Shown here: positions 11,474-20,044 of the stretch, piece by piece
Layout of the letters: each line of letters starts with the position of its first letter
How positions within the stretch are numbered: the stretch's first letter is position 1
Assembly (NCBI RefSeq): GCF_027924565.1
Contig: NZ_AP027041.1
Location: 1,798,001 to 1,862,000 of the forward strand
Length of the DNA stretch: 64,000 nt
Source: Lysobacter auxotrophicus
Lineage (GTDB): Bacteria > Pseudomonadota > Gammaproteobacteria > Xanthomonadales > Xanthomonadaceae
Direction of reading: 5' to 3'
Program-made: the position numbers and the translations under genes
The notes under the pieces: generated by a model
Databases searched by the model: none
Told to the model about the DNA's origin: nothing
What the model saw: the letters and a program-made list of their open reading frames with translations, nothing else

Positions 11474-13305
11474 GCGCGCTCCTCCACGCGCACTTCGCGC
11501 ATCATCCCGGCTTCCATGTGGTAGAGCAGGTGGCAGTGGTACGCCCAGCGGCCGAGCGCATCGGCGCGCACGCGATAGCTGCGCTTCGTTCCCGGCGGCA
11601 TGTCGACGGTGTGCTTGCGCAGGTGGAACTCGCCGGCCTCGTTCTCGACGTCGCTCCACATGCCGTGCAGGTGGATCGGGTGCGTCATCATCGTGTCGTT
11701 GACCAGCACGATGCGCATGCGCTCGCCGTAATTCAGCCGCAACGGTTCGGCGTCCATGAACTTGAGGCCGTCGAACGACCAGGCGAACTTCTCCATGTGC
11801 CCGGTGAGGTGCAGTTCGACGGTGCGCGAAGGCTCGCGGCCGTCGGGATCCTCGAACAGGCTGCGCATCGCGCCGTAGGTGAGCACGGTGCGCCCGTTGT
11901 CGCGCAGGCCGATGCCGGGGTCGTCGAGCCTGGGCGCCGGCGACATCGTCTGCATGTCGATCAGCGGATTGCCGTTCTCGCTCGCCGGATGCGACTGCAT
12001 CCCGCCGCCATGGTCCATGCCGGCCATGTCGTGGCCCGGGCTTTTCGTGCCCATGTTCGCGCCGCAGCCGCCTTCCATCCCCTTCATGCCCATGTTCGCG
12101 CCGCAACCGCCTTCCATGCCTTTCGCGCCATGCTTCATGCCGGCGTGATCCATGCCGCCGTGGCCCATGTCGTCCATCGTCAGGATCGGCCGTGGGTCCT
12201 GGGCCGGCAGCGGCGCTTCGAGCCCGTGCCGCACCGCGAGCGTGCCGCGCGCGTAGCCGGTGCGGCCCATGTCCTGCGCGAAGATCGCGTACGCGTCCTG
12301 GCCGGACGGCTCGACGATCACGTCGAAGGTTTCCGCCACCGCGATGCGGAATTCGTCGACGGTGACCGGATGGATGTACTGGCCGTCGGCGGCGACCACC
12401 GTCATCTTCAGGCCCGGAATGCGCACGTCGAAATAGGTCATCGCCGAGCCGTTGACGAAGCGCAGCAGGACCTTCTCGCCGCTGCGGAACAGGCCGGTCC
12501 AGTTGCCCGACGGCGCGGTGCCGTTGAGCAGGTAGGTGTAGGTGTTGGCGTTGATGTCGGACAGGTCGGTGGGCGTCATGCGCATGCGCCCCCACTGGCC
12601 GCGATCGCGCAGCGTCGCCGACAGCCCGTCGCGCGAGACGTCGTCGAAGAAATCGCCGACCGTGCGCTTATGGAAGTTGTCGTAGCCGGCCATCTTCTTC
12701 ATGCGCCGGAACAACGCGGCCGGTTCCAGGTCGGTCCAGTCGGACAGCAGGACCACGTGCTCCCGATCGAACGCGTACGGCGCCGGCTCGCGCGGATCGA
12801 TCACGATCGCGCCGTACAGGCCGGCCTGTTCCTGGAACAGCGAATGGCTGTGATACCAGTACGTGCCGGACTGGCGGATGTCGAAGCGGTAGGTGAACGT
12901 CTCGCCGGGACCGATGCCGTCGAAGCTCAGGCCCGGCACGCCGTCCATGTTGGCCGGCAGCACGAGGCCGTGCCAATGCACGGAACTCTGTACGGGCAGG
13001 CGGTTCGCGACGCGCAGCGTGACGGTATCGCCCTCGCGCCAGCGCAGGATCGGCGCGGGCAGCGACCCGTTGACGGTGACCGCCGGACGCGTGCGCCCGG
13101 TGAAGTTGACCGGCGCGGCGTCGATCGAAAGGTCGAACTGCGTGCCGGTGAGGACGTTGGCGGAATGCGCCGGCGAGGCGAGGGCCGCCGAACCGGGCAG
13201 GTGCCACAGGCCCGCGCCCGTGGCGACGCCGCCGGCCGCCAGGCCGGTGACGAAACGACGGCGCGACGGCGATGCCGCGCGACGCCGGAAAACATCGGAT
13301 GTCAT
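11470..13305 (-). CDS. copA: Copper resistance multicopper oxidase CopA (periplasmic)
   Basis: Periplasmic multicopper oxidase that oxidises Cu(I) and sequesters copper. The 611-residue precursor starts with a Tat signal (SRRRFVTGLAAGG). The four copper-binding motifs are present: VHWHGLVLP, YWYHSHSLF, HPIHLHGMW and HCHLLYHMEAGMM. Between cupredoxin domains 2 and 3 is a Met/His/Gly-rich copper-loading region (MDDMGHGGMDHAGMKHG) that contains a 13-residue tandem duplication with cysteines (GMEGGCGANMGMK). The start is the ATG at 13305, with GGAG 8 nt upstream; an in-frame ATG 7 codons earlier is possible. It sits between copL (98 bp upstream) and copB (ATGA overlap), the standard xanthomonad copLAB order. 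Confidence 0.95.
   Translation of the reverse strand: MTSDVFRRRAASPSRRRFVTGLAAGGVATGAGLWHLPGSAALASPAHSANVLTGTQFDLSIDAAPVNFTGRTRPAVTVNGSLPAPILRWREGDTVTLRVANRLPVQSSVHWHGLVLPANMDGVPGLSFDGIGPGETFTYRFDIRQSGTYWYHSHSLFQEQAGLYGAIVIDPREPAPYAFDREHVVLLSDWTDLEPAALFRRMKKMAGYDNFHKRTVGDFFDDVSRDGLSATLRDRGQWGRMRMTPTDLSDINANTYTYLLNGTAPSGNWTGLFRSGEKVLLRFVNGSAMTYFDVRIPGLKMTVVAADGQYIHPVTVDEFRIAVAETFDVIVEPSGQDAYAIFAQDMGRTGYARGTLAVRHGLEAPLPAQDPRPILTMDDMGHGGMDHAGMKHGAKGMEGGCGANMGMKGMEGGCGANMGTKSPGHDMAGMDHGGGMQSHPASENGNPLIDMQTMSPAPRLDDPGIGLRDNGRTVLTYGAMRSLFEDPDGREPSRTVELHLTGHMEKFAWSFDGLKFMDAEPLRLNYGERMRIVLVNDTMMTHPIHLHGMWSDVENEAGEFHLRKHTVDMPPGTKRSYRVRADALGRWAYHCHLLYHMEAGMMREVRVEERA
12050..12127 (-). repeat. 39-bp tandem duplication inside copA (oxidase)
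   Basis: Two adjacent near-identical 39-bp units (first mismatches are synonymous or conservative) encode two copies of a 13-residue Met/Gly/Cys motif beginning KGMEGGCGANMG. The units begin at the CCCATG sites 12050 and 12089. Confidence 0.9.
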
Positions 13306-13403
13306 GGACTGCTCCGTGCAGATCATCGTCGATGCGGCGCGCTGGCCGTCATGGCGGCCAGGTGCGCACGCGTGGAGATCGGCGCGCGGTTGCGCGCCCG
13401 GAG

Positions 13404-13808
13404 TCAGGCGATGGGAGGTCGGAGCAGGTTCGGCAGTGCCGGCGCGATGGGACTCACAACGCCGGGTTGGGCGATGTCGGCGTCCGGCGGCACGGGGGTA
13501 GCGACCGCGAGGACGGACATCGCGGCGGTCGCGTGCTGGAGGCAATCGCAGTTGCAATGCGAGGACTGGCAGCACGAAGGCGCGGCGGGGTTGGACGGAT
13601 CCGCCGCGAGCCCGGCATGCGAATGCGCTGTTTTCGCAGCGTCCTGCGCGGGCGCTTCCTCATGGCACGGCGGGTTGTTCGCCGCCTCTTGGGCGGCCAG
13701 CGCCATCGCCACGTGCGCCACGTTCATCTGCGTCGCGGCCACCGCATAGCCCGTCCCGTTGAGGACGAGCATCAGGCAGAGCAGCAGGCGGAACGCGATG
13801 GCACGCAT
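13404..13808 (-). CDS. copL: CopL-family metal-binding regulatory protein
   Basis: First gene of the copper operon. CopL is needed for copper-inducible expression of copAB in xanthomonads, by a mechanism that is not well understood. The 134-residue product has an N-terminal signal-like segment (FRLLLCLMLVLNGTGYAVA). Its metal-binding residues are concentrated in HEEAP, HSHAG and a cysteine cluster (CCQSSHCNCDCLQH) around residues 80-95. The ATG at 13808 is the first codon of the frame; no ideal Shine-Dalgarno is evident. A TAGACT element about 20 nt upstream could be a -10. A 163-bp gap separates it from the divergent response regulator. Confidence 0.85.
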   Translation of the reverse strand: MRAIAFRLLLCLMLVLNGTGYAVAATQMNVAHVAMALAAQEAANNPPCHEEAPAQDAAKTAHSHAGLAADPSNPAAPSCCQSSHCNCDCLQHATAAMSVLAVATPVPPDADIAQPGVVSPIAPALPNLLRPPIA

Positions 13809-13971
13809 GGAAACAGTCTAGCCTGAATGGTGAGGGCGGAGATCACGTTGCCTGAACGGGCGGGTATATACTCCGGCCAGTGCGAGGCCGGCAGCGGCCA
13901 GGATCGGGACCGCTGCCTGGCGGCGCGTTCTCCGAGTGAAGCCGCGTTGCGAGTGAAGCTGAGGAGCCCGC

Positions 13972-14613
13972 TTGGTTTTCCATATCGTTCTCGCCGATGA
14001 CCACCCGATCGTCTCCAGCGGCGTGCGTGCGCTGCTGGAGCAGAGCCCGGGTTTTCGCGTCGTCGCCGAGGCGACCTCGCCGGATGAGCTGCTCCGCGTG
14101 CTGGACAGCACGGCCTGCCAGCTGGTGGTCACCGACTTCAACATGCCCGGCGAACAGGCCGCCGACGGCCTAAGCCTGCTGCAGTTGCTCGGACGGCGCT
14201 GGCCGGACCTCAACATCGTGGTGCTCACCCAGCTGGCCAATCCCGGCGTGCTCAACAACATCGCGCGACTGGCGAACGTGCGCGGCGTGGTCAGCAAGTC
14301 GGACGCCATGAAGGAACTGCCGACCGCGGTGACCGCCGCCACGGCCGGCCGCAGTTACCTCAGCGCATCGGTGCGCAAGCAGATCGAATCGGCGCAGGGC
14401 GAGAGCCCCAACTCCACGACCACGCTGTCCAAGCGCGAGGCCGAGGTGATGCGCCTGTTCGCGCTCGGCCACACGGTGTCGGAGATCGCCCGTCAGCTCA
14501 ACCGCAGCGTCAAGACGGTGAGCAGCCAGAAGGTCGAGGCGATGCGCAAGCTCGGGGTGAAAAGCGACCTCGAGTTCTACGCGTACGCGCGCGAGCACGG
14601 GCTGGGATCGTAA
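13972..14613 (+). CDS. NarL/RcsB-type response regulator
   Basis: Two-component DNA-binding regulator of 213 residues. The receiver domain has the acidic pair D9/D10 (LADDHP), phospho-acceptor D55 (VVTDFNMPG) and the conserved Lys in VVSKSDAMKE. The C-terminal LuxR-type helix-turn-helix is at about 150-195 (LSKREAEVMRLFALGHTVSEIARQ, then VKTVSSQKVEAM). The receiver and the FxGxxxNNIARL-like segment resemble RcsB more than NarL. The start is TTG at 13972, with GAGGAG 5 nt upstream. No sensor kinase is adjacent, so the partner is unknown. It is divergent from copL, but nothing visible ties it to copper. Confidence 0.85.
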   Translation: MVFHIVLADDHPIVSSGVRALLEQSPGFRVVAEATSPDELLRVLDSTACQLVVTDFNMPGEQAADGLSLLQLLGRRWPDLNIVVLTQLANPGVLNNIARLANVRGVVSKSDAMKELPTAVTAATAGRSYLSASVRKQIESAQGESPNSTTTLSKREAEVMRLFALGHTVSEIARQLNRSVKTVSSQKVEAMRKLGVKSDLEFYAYAREHGLGS

Positions 14614-14696
14614 GCGCCGCAACGCGCGGCAAGGAACGAGCGGCGAGTGGAGTCCCGTCACCGGTTCTCGTTCCCCGACCACTTGTTCCCGGCTTC

Positions 14697-15317
14697 TCAA
14701 TGGCGCTTGAGCATCTCCTCGCGCGACTGTTCCGCACGCGATGCGCCGATCGCGGTTTCGACCTGCTTGACCTCTTCCGGCGGCGGCAGCACGGCCGGCA
14801 GGCCGAGGGACTGGATCCACAATTCCCGCGCCCAGCCCTTGGTGTGATAGAGGTGGTGGTCTTCGTCCTTCTCCACCGACTGGTACGCCTGCTTCAGCAC
14901 GTCGGCGAAGTCCGCCTTGGTCTTCAGCGCGATCTGGCCGATCAGCTCCCAGTTCGAGTGATCCTTGGTTTCGGCCAGCACCACGCATTCGGCGGCGACG
15001 AGTTCCGCCGCGGCCGGATCGGCGTTCTGCATCGCCATCTCGATCGCCGCGACCAGCGACTGCCCCAGATGCGCGACGACCGCGCGGCCCGGGCTCTGTT
15101 CCTCGGTATCCATCCCCAGCTGCTGGAACACCCGCGTGAGGATTTCCTCGTGCGTGGTGGTTTCTTCCAGGTATTCCTGGAATTCCTTTCGCAGGTCCGG
15201 GTTCTGCGCCGCCTTGATCGCCGCGGTGTAGACCTGGATGCCGCCGCGCTCGGTTTCCAGCGCCTGCAGCAGCAGTTCGCGGACCTGGGCCTGGTCGAAG
15301 TTGGACGTACGTGCCAT
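14697..15317 (-). CDS. Ferritin-like domain protein
   Basis: A 206-residue helical protein with ferritin-like di-iron spacing: ETERGG (E21/E23) and a downstream EETTTHEEIL (E51-H56) in the first helix pair, then ECVVLAETKDHSNWELI and EKDEDHHLYHTKGW in the second. This resembles the rubrerythrin/DUF892-like stress proteins. It has no signal peptide, so it is probably cytoplasmic and may store iron or consume peroxide. The ATG at 15317 was chosen because the upstream extension (to 15425) contains no family-like sequence. It is convergent with the response regulator (83 bp gap) and lies downstream of the Rieske oxidoreductase with a 186-bp gap. Confidence 0.75.
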   Translation of the reverse strand: MARTSNFDQAQVRELLLQALETERGGIQVYTAAIKAAQNPDLRKEFQEYLEETTTHEEILTRVFQQLGMDTEEQSPGRAVVAHLGQSLVAAIEMAMQNADPAAAELVAAECVVLAETKDHSNWELIGQIALKTKADFADVLKQAYQSVEKDEDHHLYHTKGWARELWIQSLGLPAVLPPPEEVKQVETAIGASRAEQSREEMLKRH

Positions 15318-15503
15318 GACGCGGATTCCTGTCGTGTTGAAAACGTCGTCCGTTATAGGAACCGCGGCAACCACATTGCGTGAAGAATCACGCGGTGCGC
15401 CGTAGATTCGTGCGTCGCGTCGCATTCGACATGCGCACGCACGAATTCAGTTTCGTCGTCAAAACATCACGATGCACCGCGGCGCAGGTGAAGCCGCGTG
15501 CGA

Positions 15504-17018
15504 TTACTCCTTCCACTCCATCGGCGCGAGCGGCTCGCTGGTGGGCCCGTTGAGAATGGCGCCGGTAGCGCCTTCGAAGCGCGAGCCGTGGCACGGGCAG
15601 TCCCAGGATTTCTCCTCGCCGCTCCAGCGCACGACGCAGCCCATGTGCGGGCATCGCGCGTTGAACGCGTGCAGTTCGCCGTCGCCGCTGCGGTACACCG
15701 CCACGCGATGCACGCCGCGACGCAGCACCGCCCCGCCGCCGAGCGGAATGTCGTCGGCGTCGCCAATCGCCGACGGCTTCAGCCAGTCGCGGAACTGGAA
15801 CGCCGCGTTCGCGTTCTCGCGTATCCATTCGCCGGCGGCGCGCACGGGCTTGCGCGCGGGGTCGTAGAGCTGCGTCCACGGGTTGTCGCGGCCCTGCACC
15901 AGGTCGCACACCAGCAGCGCGCCGAGCGTGCCGTGCGTCAGTCCGTTGCCGGAATCGCCGGTGATCAGGAACACGTTGTCGTTGTCCGGGTCGGCGCCGA
16001 TGAAGGCCATGCCGTCGACGGGTTCGATGATCTGCCCGGACCACGCATGCGTGAACGGACCCGCGTCGGGGAAGCGTTCGCGCGTCCACTCCTGCAGGCG
16101 GACGTAGGCGGTCGGATCGTCGTCCTGACCGGTCTTGTGGTCCTCGCCACCGACGATGATCCAGTCCTTGCCGTCGCCATCGCGGAACAGGCGGACGTAG
16201 TGGTAGGCGTCGGCCGTGTCCCAGTACAGCGCGTCGGCGAGGTTCGACGGCGCTTCGCCCGCGACGACATAGCTGCGGTACGGCGCCTGCTTCATGTACG
16301 TGGCGTTGGTTTCGTGGATCGGAACGTTGGTGGCGGCGACCACGGTCTGCGCGGAGATCGTCGAGCCGTCCCGGAACACGATGCGGCAGGTCGATCCGCC
16401 TTCGATGTTCGTCACTTCCGCACGCACGAAGCGCCCGCCGGCATCGCGGACTTCCTGCGCGAGATGGCGCATGTACGCGCCGATGTCGATGCGCGCCTGC
16501 TGCTCGAAGCGAAGCAGCGGGCCGAGCACCGCCGGCGCTTCGTCGCCCGCGCCGATCAGCCTTGCGCGGACGCCCGCCGCGTTGGCGGCTTCGGCCTCCT
16601 TCTCCAGTTGCGAGACGTCGCCGTCATGCCCGAACAGATAGCCCGGGATGCGCTGGAAGCCGCAGCCGTCGACGCTGTCGCGGCACAGCGATTCGATGAA
16701 GTCGATCGCGGCGGCGTGGCTTGCGGCGGCGAGTTTCGCGCCGTCCTCGCCGTGCTGGCGGGCGAGGGTGTAGTAGCGGTCGTCAAGCGCATTCGACAGA
16801 TGCGCCGAGGTGCGCAGCGTTTCGCCCGCGCCGACGCCTTCGCGTTCGATCACCGTCACCTGCCGGCCTTCGCGCAGCAGCGCCAGTGCGGTCGTGAGTC
16901 CCGCGATGCCCGCACCGACGACGGCGACATCGAGCGCCTTGGCGGACGGCAGGTCCGACCAGCCGCCCGGCGGCGTGTTGATGGACATCCAGACCGGAAT
17001 GGTGCGTGCGGTGCTCAT
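15504..17018 (-). CDS. FAD-dependent oxidoreductase with C-terminal Rieske domain
   Basis: A 504-residue protein joining a DAO/glycine-oxidase-type flavoprotein to a Rieske [2Fe-2S] domain. The N-terminal dinucleotide-binding motif is VAVVGAGIAGLTTALALL (about residues 30-47). The FAD C-terminal motif is VFLITGDSGNGLTHG. The Rieske ligands are C-P-H-M-G-C and C-P-C-H-G-S-R-F near the C-terminus. An intervening PFTHAWSGQIIEPVDGMAFIG is typical of this fusion family, which occurs in stress-related clusters. There is no signal peptide, so it is probably cytoplasmic. The substrate is unknown. The start is the ATG at 17018. Confidence 0.88.
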   Translation of the reverse strand: MSTARTIPVWMSINTPPGGWSDLPSAKALDVAVVGAGIAGLTTALALLREGRQVTVIEREGVGAGETLRTSAHLSNALDDRYYTLARQHGEDGAKLAAASHAAAIDFIESLCRDSVDGCGFQRIPGYLFGHDGDVSQLEKEAEAANAAGVRARLIGAGDEAPAVLGPLLRFEQQARIDIGAYMRHLAQEVRDAGGRFVRAEVTNIEGGSTCRIVFRDGSTISAQTVVAATNVPIHETNATYMKQAPYRSYVVAGEAPSNLADALYWDTADAYHYVRLFRDGDGKDWIIVGGEDHKTGQDDDPTAYVRLQEWTRERFPDAGPFTHAWSGQIIEPVDGMAFIGADPDNDNVFLITGDSGNGLTHGTLGALLVCDLVQGRDNPWTQLYDPARKPVRAAGEWIRENANAAFQFRDWLKPSAIGDADDIPLGGGAVLRRGVHRVAVYRSGDGELHAFNARCPHMGCVVRWSGEEKSWDCPCHGSRFEGATGAILNGPTSEPLAPMEWKE

Positions 17019-17121
17019 TCGCGAAGATTCCTGCGTGTCGTCGGATGAGCCCGCATGCTCGGCGATGCACGGTGAAGCAGCGGCGAACGCGCGCCGCATT
17101 CAAGGCGATGTGAAAGGACGG

Positions 17122-17544
17122 TCATGCCGGATCCGCGACGGCCGGCCACACGCCGTGCGATGCGGCCTCGACCTCGTCGATCTTCCGCATCGCGCGACGC
17201 AGCATCGCGGCCCGCGCCCGCAAACCGCCGTGGCGTCGCGACAGATTGTGCGCGTCCAGGCAGGCGAGCCAGCGCGCTGGCGACGTGCTCGATGCGATCA
17301 GCGCCTTGCCGCTCCAGTGCTCGCGCACGTCGAGGCGGTCGAGCACGATGGTGATGCGATAGCCGCGATGGACGGCGGCCGGCGAGCACACGATCGCCAG
17401 CGCGTCCGTGTCGCTGCGCCGATGCGCGCCGGCCATCGCGCGCGCCGCGCTGCTGCGCGCGAGCCGCGACGCGATGCGCCCGCGCTGGGCGCGATTGCGA
17501 CGGAGCGCGGCGTTGGTCGAATGGATGCGGTTCGGTCGGATCAT
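17122..17544 (-). CDS. Hypothetical protein
   Basis: An open frame of 140 residues from an ATG at 17544 (the frame extends to 17634). I do not recognise it. The N-terminal 50 residues are Arg/Ala-rich and low-complexity. The second half (YRITIVLDRLDVREHW, SPARWLACLDAHNLSRRHGG, RRAMRKIDEVEAASHG) looks more like real protein, with an alternating strand and then amphipathic helices. It lies between the Rieske oxidoreductase and the DUF2269 gene on the same strand. The coding call is uncertain; the true start could be further in. Confidence 0.4.
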   Translation of the reverse strand: MIRPNRIHSTNAALRRNRAQRGRIASRLARSSAARAMAGAHRRSDTDALAIVCSPAAVHRGYRITIVLDRLDVREHWSGKALIASSTSPARWLACLDAHNLSRRHGGLRARAAMLRRAMRKIDEVEAASHGVWPAVADPA

Positions 17545-17685
17545 CGGATTCGGGACACGCCCTGCGCGGGTCCCTGGACTGAGCGACGCAAGGCCCGTGC
17601 CAGCGCCAAGCGGGCTCTTCGCGGCGCGGCGCATCGCATTGCGCGCGCGAAGTTCAGCCCGCAGGAAGTTCTTTCCGCCCGCGAC

Positions 17686-18150
17686 TCAGGCCGGGCGCGC
17701 GACCATCAGGTAGAAGATCGCCAGGAAGCTGATCAGCGCGGGCACGCCCAGCGCCGCCCACGCGCCGAGATAGCCGTCGTAGCGCAGCGGCAGCGGTTCG
17801 TTCTTCGCGGCGGCTTCGACTGCCATGTCGCGCAGGCGCATCTGCAGCCATACCACCGGCAACCAGCACAGCGCGGCGATCACGAACAGCACGATGGACC
17901 AGTACAGCCAGAACGACGTCAGCGGATAGCCGAGCTTGTGGGCAAGGTACAGCCCGCTCAGCGGCTGGAAGACGATGGTCGTGGCGGTGAAGATCCAGTC
18001 GGCGACGACCACGTAGCGCGAGATCGCCGCGACGACATGCACATCGCGCGCGCGGCTGGCGACCAGCAGGTAGAACGCCGTGCCCACGCCGGTTCCGAAC
18101 AGGAACGTCGAGGAGAGCACGTGCAGGTACTTAACGACGATGACGTCCAT
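17686..18150 (-). CDS. DUF2269 family membrane protein
   Basis: A 154-residue integral membrane protein with four predicted helices: VKYLHVLSSTFLFGTGVGTAF, a segment around VVVADWIFTATTIVFQPLSG, then SFWLYWSIVLFVIAALCWLPV and a C-terminal GVPALISFLAIFYLMV. The KYLHVLS start and the W-I-F-T-A pattern fit DUF2269. Function is unknown. Its start overlaps the end of the upstream SDR-DoxX gene by 20 bp on the same strand, so the two are very likely co-expressed and may act together at the membrane. Confidence 0.8.
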   Translation of the reverse strand: MDVIVVKYLHVLSSTFLFGTGVGTAFYLLVASRARDVHVVAAISRYVVVADWIFTATTIVFQPLSGLYLAHKLGYPLTSFWLYWSIVLFVIAALCWLPVVWLQMRLRDMAVEAAAKNEPLPLRYDGYLGAWAALGVPALISFLAIFYLMVARPA

Positions 18151-19414
18151 GCGGTGCGTCCAGTTCGCGGGCCGTCGCGATCGCCGCCAGCAGCGGCAGG
18201 TTCTTCAGGATCGGCCCGTAGGGATGCGCCCAGTATTCGGGCAGGAAGATCGTGATGATCACGGTGTAGCCGGCGATCAGCAGCAGCTGCAACGAATACG
18301 ACAGTCGCCGCCAGCGCGGCGCGAAGAGCATCACGCCGAGCAGGGCATCGGCCGCCGCCGCGCCGTACAGCGCGATGTCGGCGACAACACCGTGCAGGCC
18401 GGTACGCGCGAGCAGCGCGAGGCTGTCGCGCACCGGATACACGAGGGCCGACACGTACGCGGTGACCAGCCACATCAGCGCGATCGACCATCGCAGCAGC
18501 GGCCGCAGCCATTGCAGCATCGCCGCCAGCCGCAGCCCGGCGCGATTTCCGTCGTCGACGAAGGTCTCGACCTCGCGCGGCTCTCGTCCGAGCAGGTTCG
18601 TCAGCGGCGCCGGCGCGGCGGTCGAGCCCGCATCGAGCATGCGCATCGTCTCGCCCGACAGCCACGGACTGAAACGGCCGAACAGCGCCGACATCCCGCG
18701 AAGCATCCCGGACGGGATCGACACGAAACCGCCGCCGGCCCCGATCCCGTGCTTCAGCGCGGCAAGATAGCGACGAAGCGTGAGCGCATGCGGCCCGACG
18801 AGGATCAGCTCGCCCGGCACCTCGCGCGCGACGACCAGGCGCGCGATCGCATCGGCGACGTCGTCGATGTGCACCGGCTGGATGTGCTGGCCGCCGCCGC
18901 CGGGAAGCGGCGTCAGCGGCAGCGCGGCAAGCGCGGCGAACCACTGCGTGCTCGGCCCCTCGGCGGAGAACACCAGCGACGGACGCACGATGGTGCTTTC
19001 GATCGGCATCGCGGTGAGTTCGGCATCGGCGCGTCCTTTCGTGGACAGGTAGGCCTCGTCGCGATACGGGCTCGCGCCCAGCGCGGAGATCTGGATCACC
19101 CGGCGCACGCGCGCCTCGATCGCCGCACGGAACAGCGCGACCGGGCCCTTCACGTGCACTGCATCGAAGCTCTGGCCTGCTTGCTCGGTGAAGATCCCGA
19201 CGGCGTTGATCACCACGTCGACACCGCGCAGGTAATCCGGCCAGGGCGGCGTGTCGCCACCGAAGCCGCCCGGCACGACGTGCGCGTGCGGCCAGCGCGC
19301 CTTCGCCGCGTCCACCTCCCGAACGACGAGCACGAGTTCATGCCCCGCGTCCGACAATCGCCGCACCACCGCGCTTCCGATCAGCCCCGTCGCACCGGTC
19401 ATCAGCACGCGCAC
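18131..19414 (-). CDS. NAD(P)-binding SDR fused to a DoxX-like membrane domain
   Basis: A 427-residue two-part protein. Residues 1 to about 290 form an atypical/extended SDR (NmrA or complex-I-39-kDa-like) with the nucleotide motif GATGLIGSAVV (7-17), a Tyr/Lys pair region (YLSTKGRADAE) and a substrate lobe (PVHIDDVADAI). Residues about 305-415 contain four hydrophobic helices with the DoxX-like pattern (LRWSIALMWLVTAYVSAL, VADIALYGAAAADALLGVML, LQLLLIAGYTVIITIFLPEYWAHPYGPILKNL). It probably binds a nucleotide on the cytoplasmic side. The reaction is unknown. It overlaps the DUF2269 gene by 20 bp and is divergent from the next membrane gene. Confidence 0.85.
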   Translation of the reverse strand: MRVLMTGATGLIGSAVVRRLSDAGHELVLVVREVDAAKARWPHAHVVPGGFGGDTPPWPDYLRGVDVVINAVGIFTEQAGQSFDAVHVKGPVALFRAAIEARVRRVIQISALGASPYRDEAYLSTKGRADAELTAMPIESTIVRPSLVFSAEGPSTQWFAALAALPLTPLPGGGGQHIQPVHIDDVADAIARLVVAREVPGELILVGPHALTLRRYLAALKHGIGAGGGFVSIPSGMLRGMSALFGRFSPWLSGETMRMLDAGSTAAPAPLTNLLGREPREVETFVDDGNRAGLRLAAMLQWLRPLLRWSIALMWLVTAYVSALVYPVRDSLALLARTGLHGVVADIALYGAAAADALLGVMLFAPRWRRLSYSLQLLLIAGYTVIITIFLPEYWAHPYGPILKNLPLLAAIATARELDAPHGRHRR

Positions 19415-19489
19415 GACGTGCTCCCGGCAGGCGAGGGCGATGCCAGCGCGTTGACGCGGCGCGTCGCGCGCTGGTCGATCCGCACGCTG

Positions 19490-20044
19490 GTGTCGGGATC
19501 GTTCGCGAGCATCGCGTCAACCCTCGCTGTTGCGCTGCATTCGCGCGCACGAACCGGGCGCGCGGCGAGCGGCGTCAACGCGACCAGCCACTGGGCGTGG
19601 GGCGAGGCGGCGATGCATCGCCACGGCACCGACATGCGGCACACCGCGCTCGGCTACGCGATCCACCACGCCAGTTCGCTGTGGTGGGCCGGCATGTTCG
19701 AAGCCTGCGCGCACCGCAAGCGGCCCGAGGCCGTTGCCGGGCTCGCCGCTGCTACCGCCGTCACCGCGTACGTTGTCGACTATCACGTCGTGCCGCGACG
19801 CCTGACGCCTGGATTCGACCGCCATCTGTCCGCCGGCGGCATGGTGTCGGCCTACGCGGCCTTCGCGGTGGGTTTGGCCGGCGCGCATCTGTTGTTCAGG
19901 CATCTGCGCCAACGTTCCGCCTCCGGTTCGCCACGCGCAGCGCGTCGCGGAATTCCATCAGCGCCGGCGCAACGCACAGCACCAGCGCAGGCAACAGCAC
20001 GGCCGCCCAGATCCCGATCGACAGTTGTGTTTCGCGAAGAGTGA
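19490..20044 (+). CDS. Hypothetical membrane protein (non-ATG start)
   Basis: A gene inferred from protein-like composition rather than from a strong start. From a GTG at 19490 the frame encodes a hydrophobic N-terminus (GSFASIASTLAVALHSRA), then VNATSHWAWGEAA, ALGYAIHHASSLWWAGMFEA, AGLAAATAVTAYVVDYHVVPRRL and AYAAFAVGLAGAHLLFRHL. Together these look like four membrane helices with conserved His/Trp residues. An in-frame TTG at 19451 is an alternative start. The last 45 residues are Ala/Arg/Pro-rich and overlap the convergent gene at 19896-20489, so they may be a read-out of that gene's complement. I do not recognise a family name. Confidence 0.55.
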   Translation: MSGSFASIASTLAVALHSRARTGRAASGVNATSHWAWGEAAMHRHGTDMRHTALGYAIHHASSLWWAGMFEACAHRKRPEAVAGLAAATAVTAYVVDYHVVPRRLTPGFDRHLSAGGMVSAYAAFAVGLAGAHLLFRHLRQRSASGSPRAARRGIPSAPAQRTAPAQATARPPRSRSTVVFREE

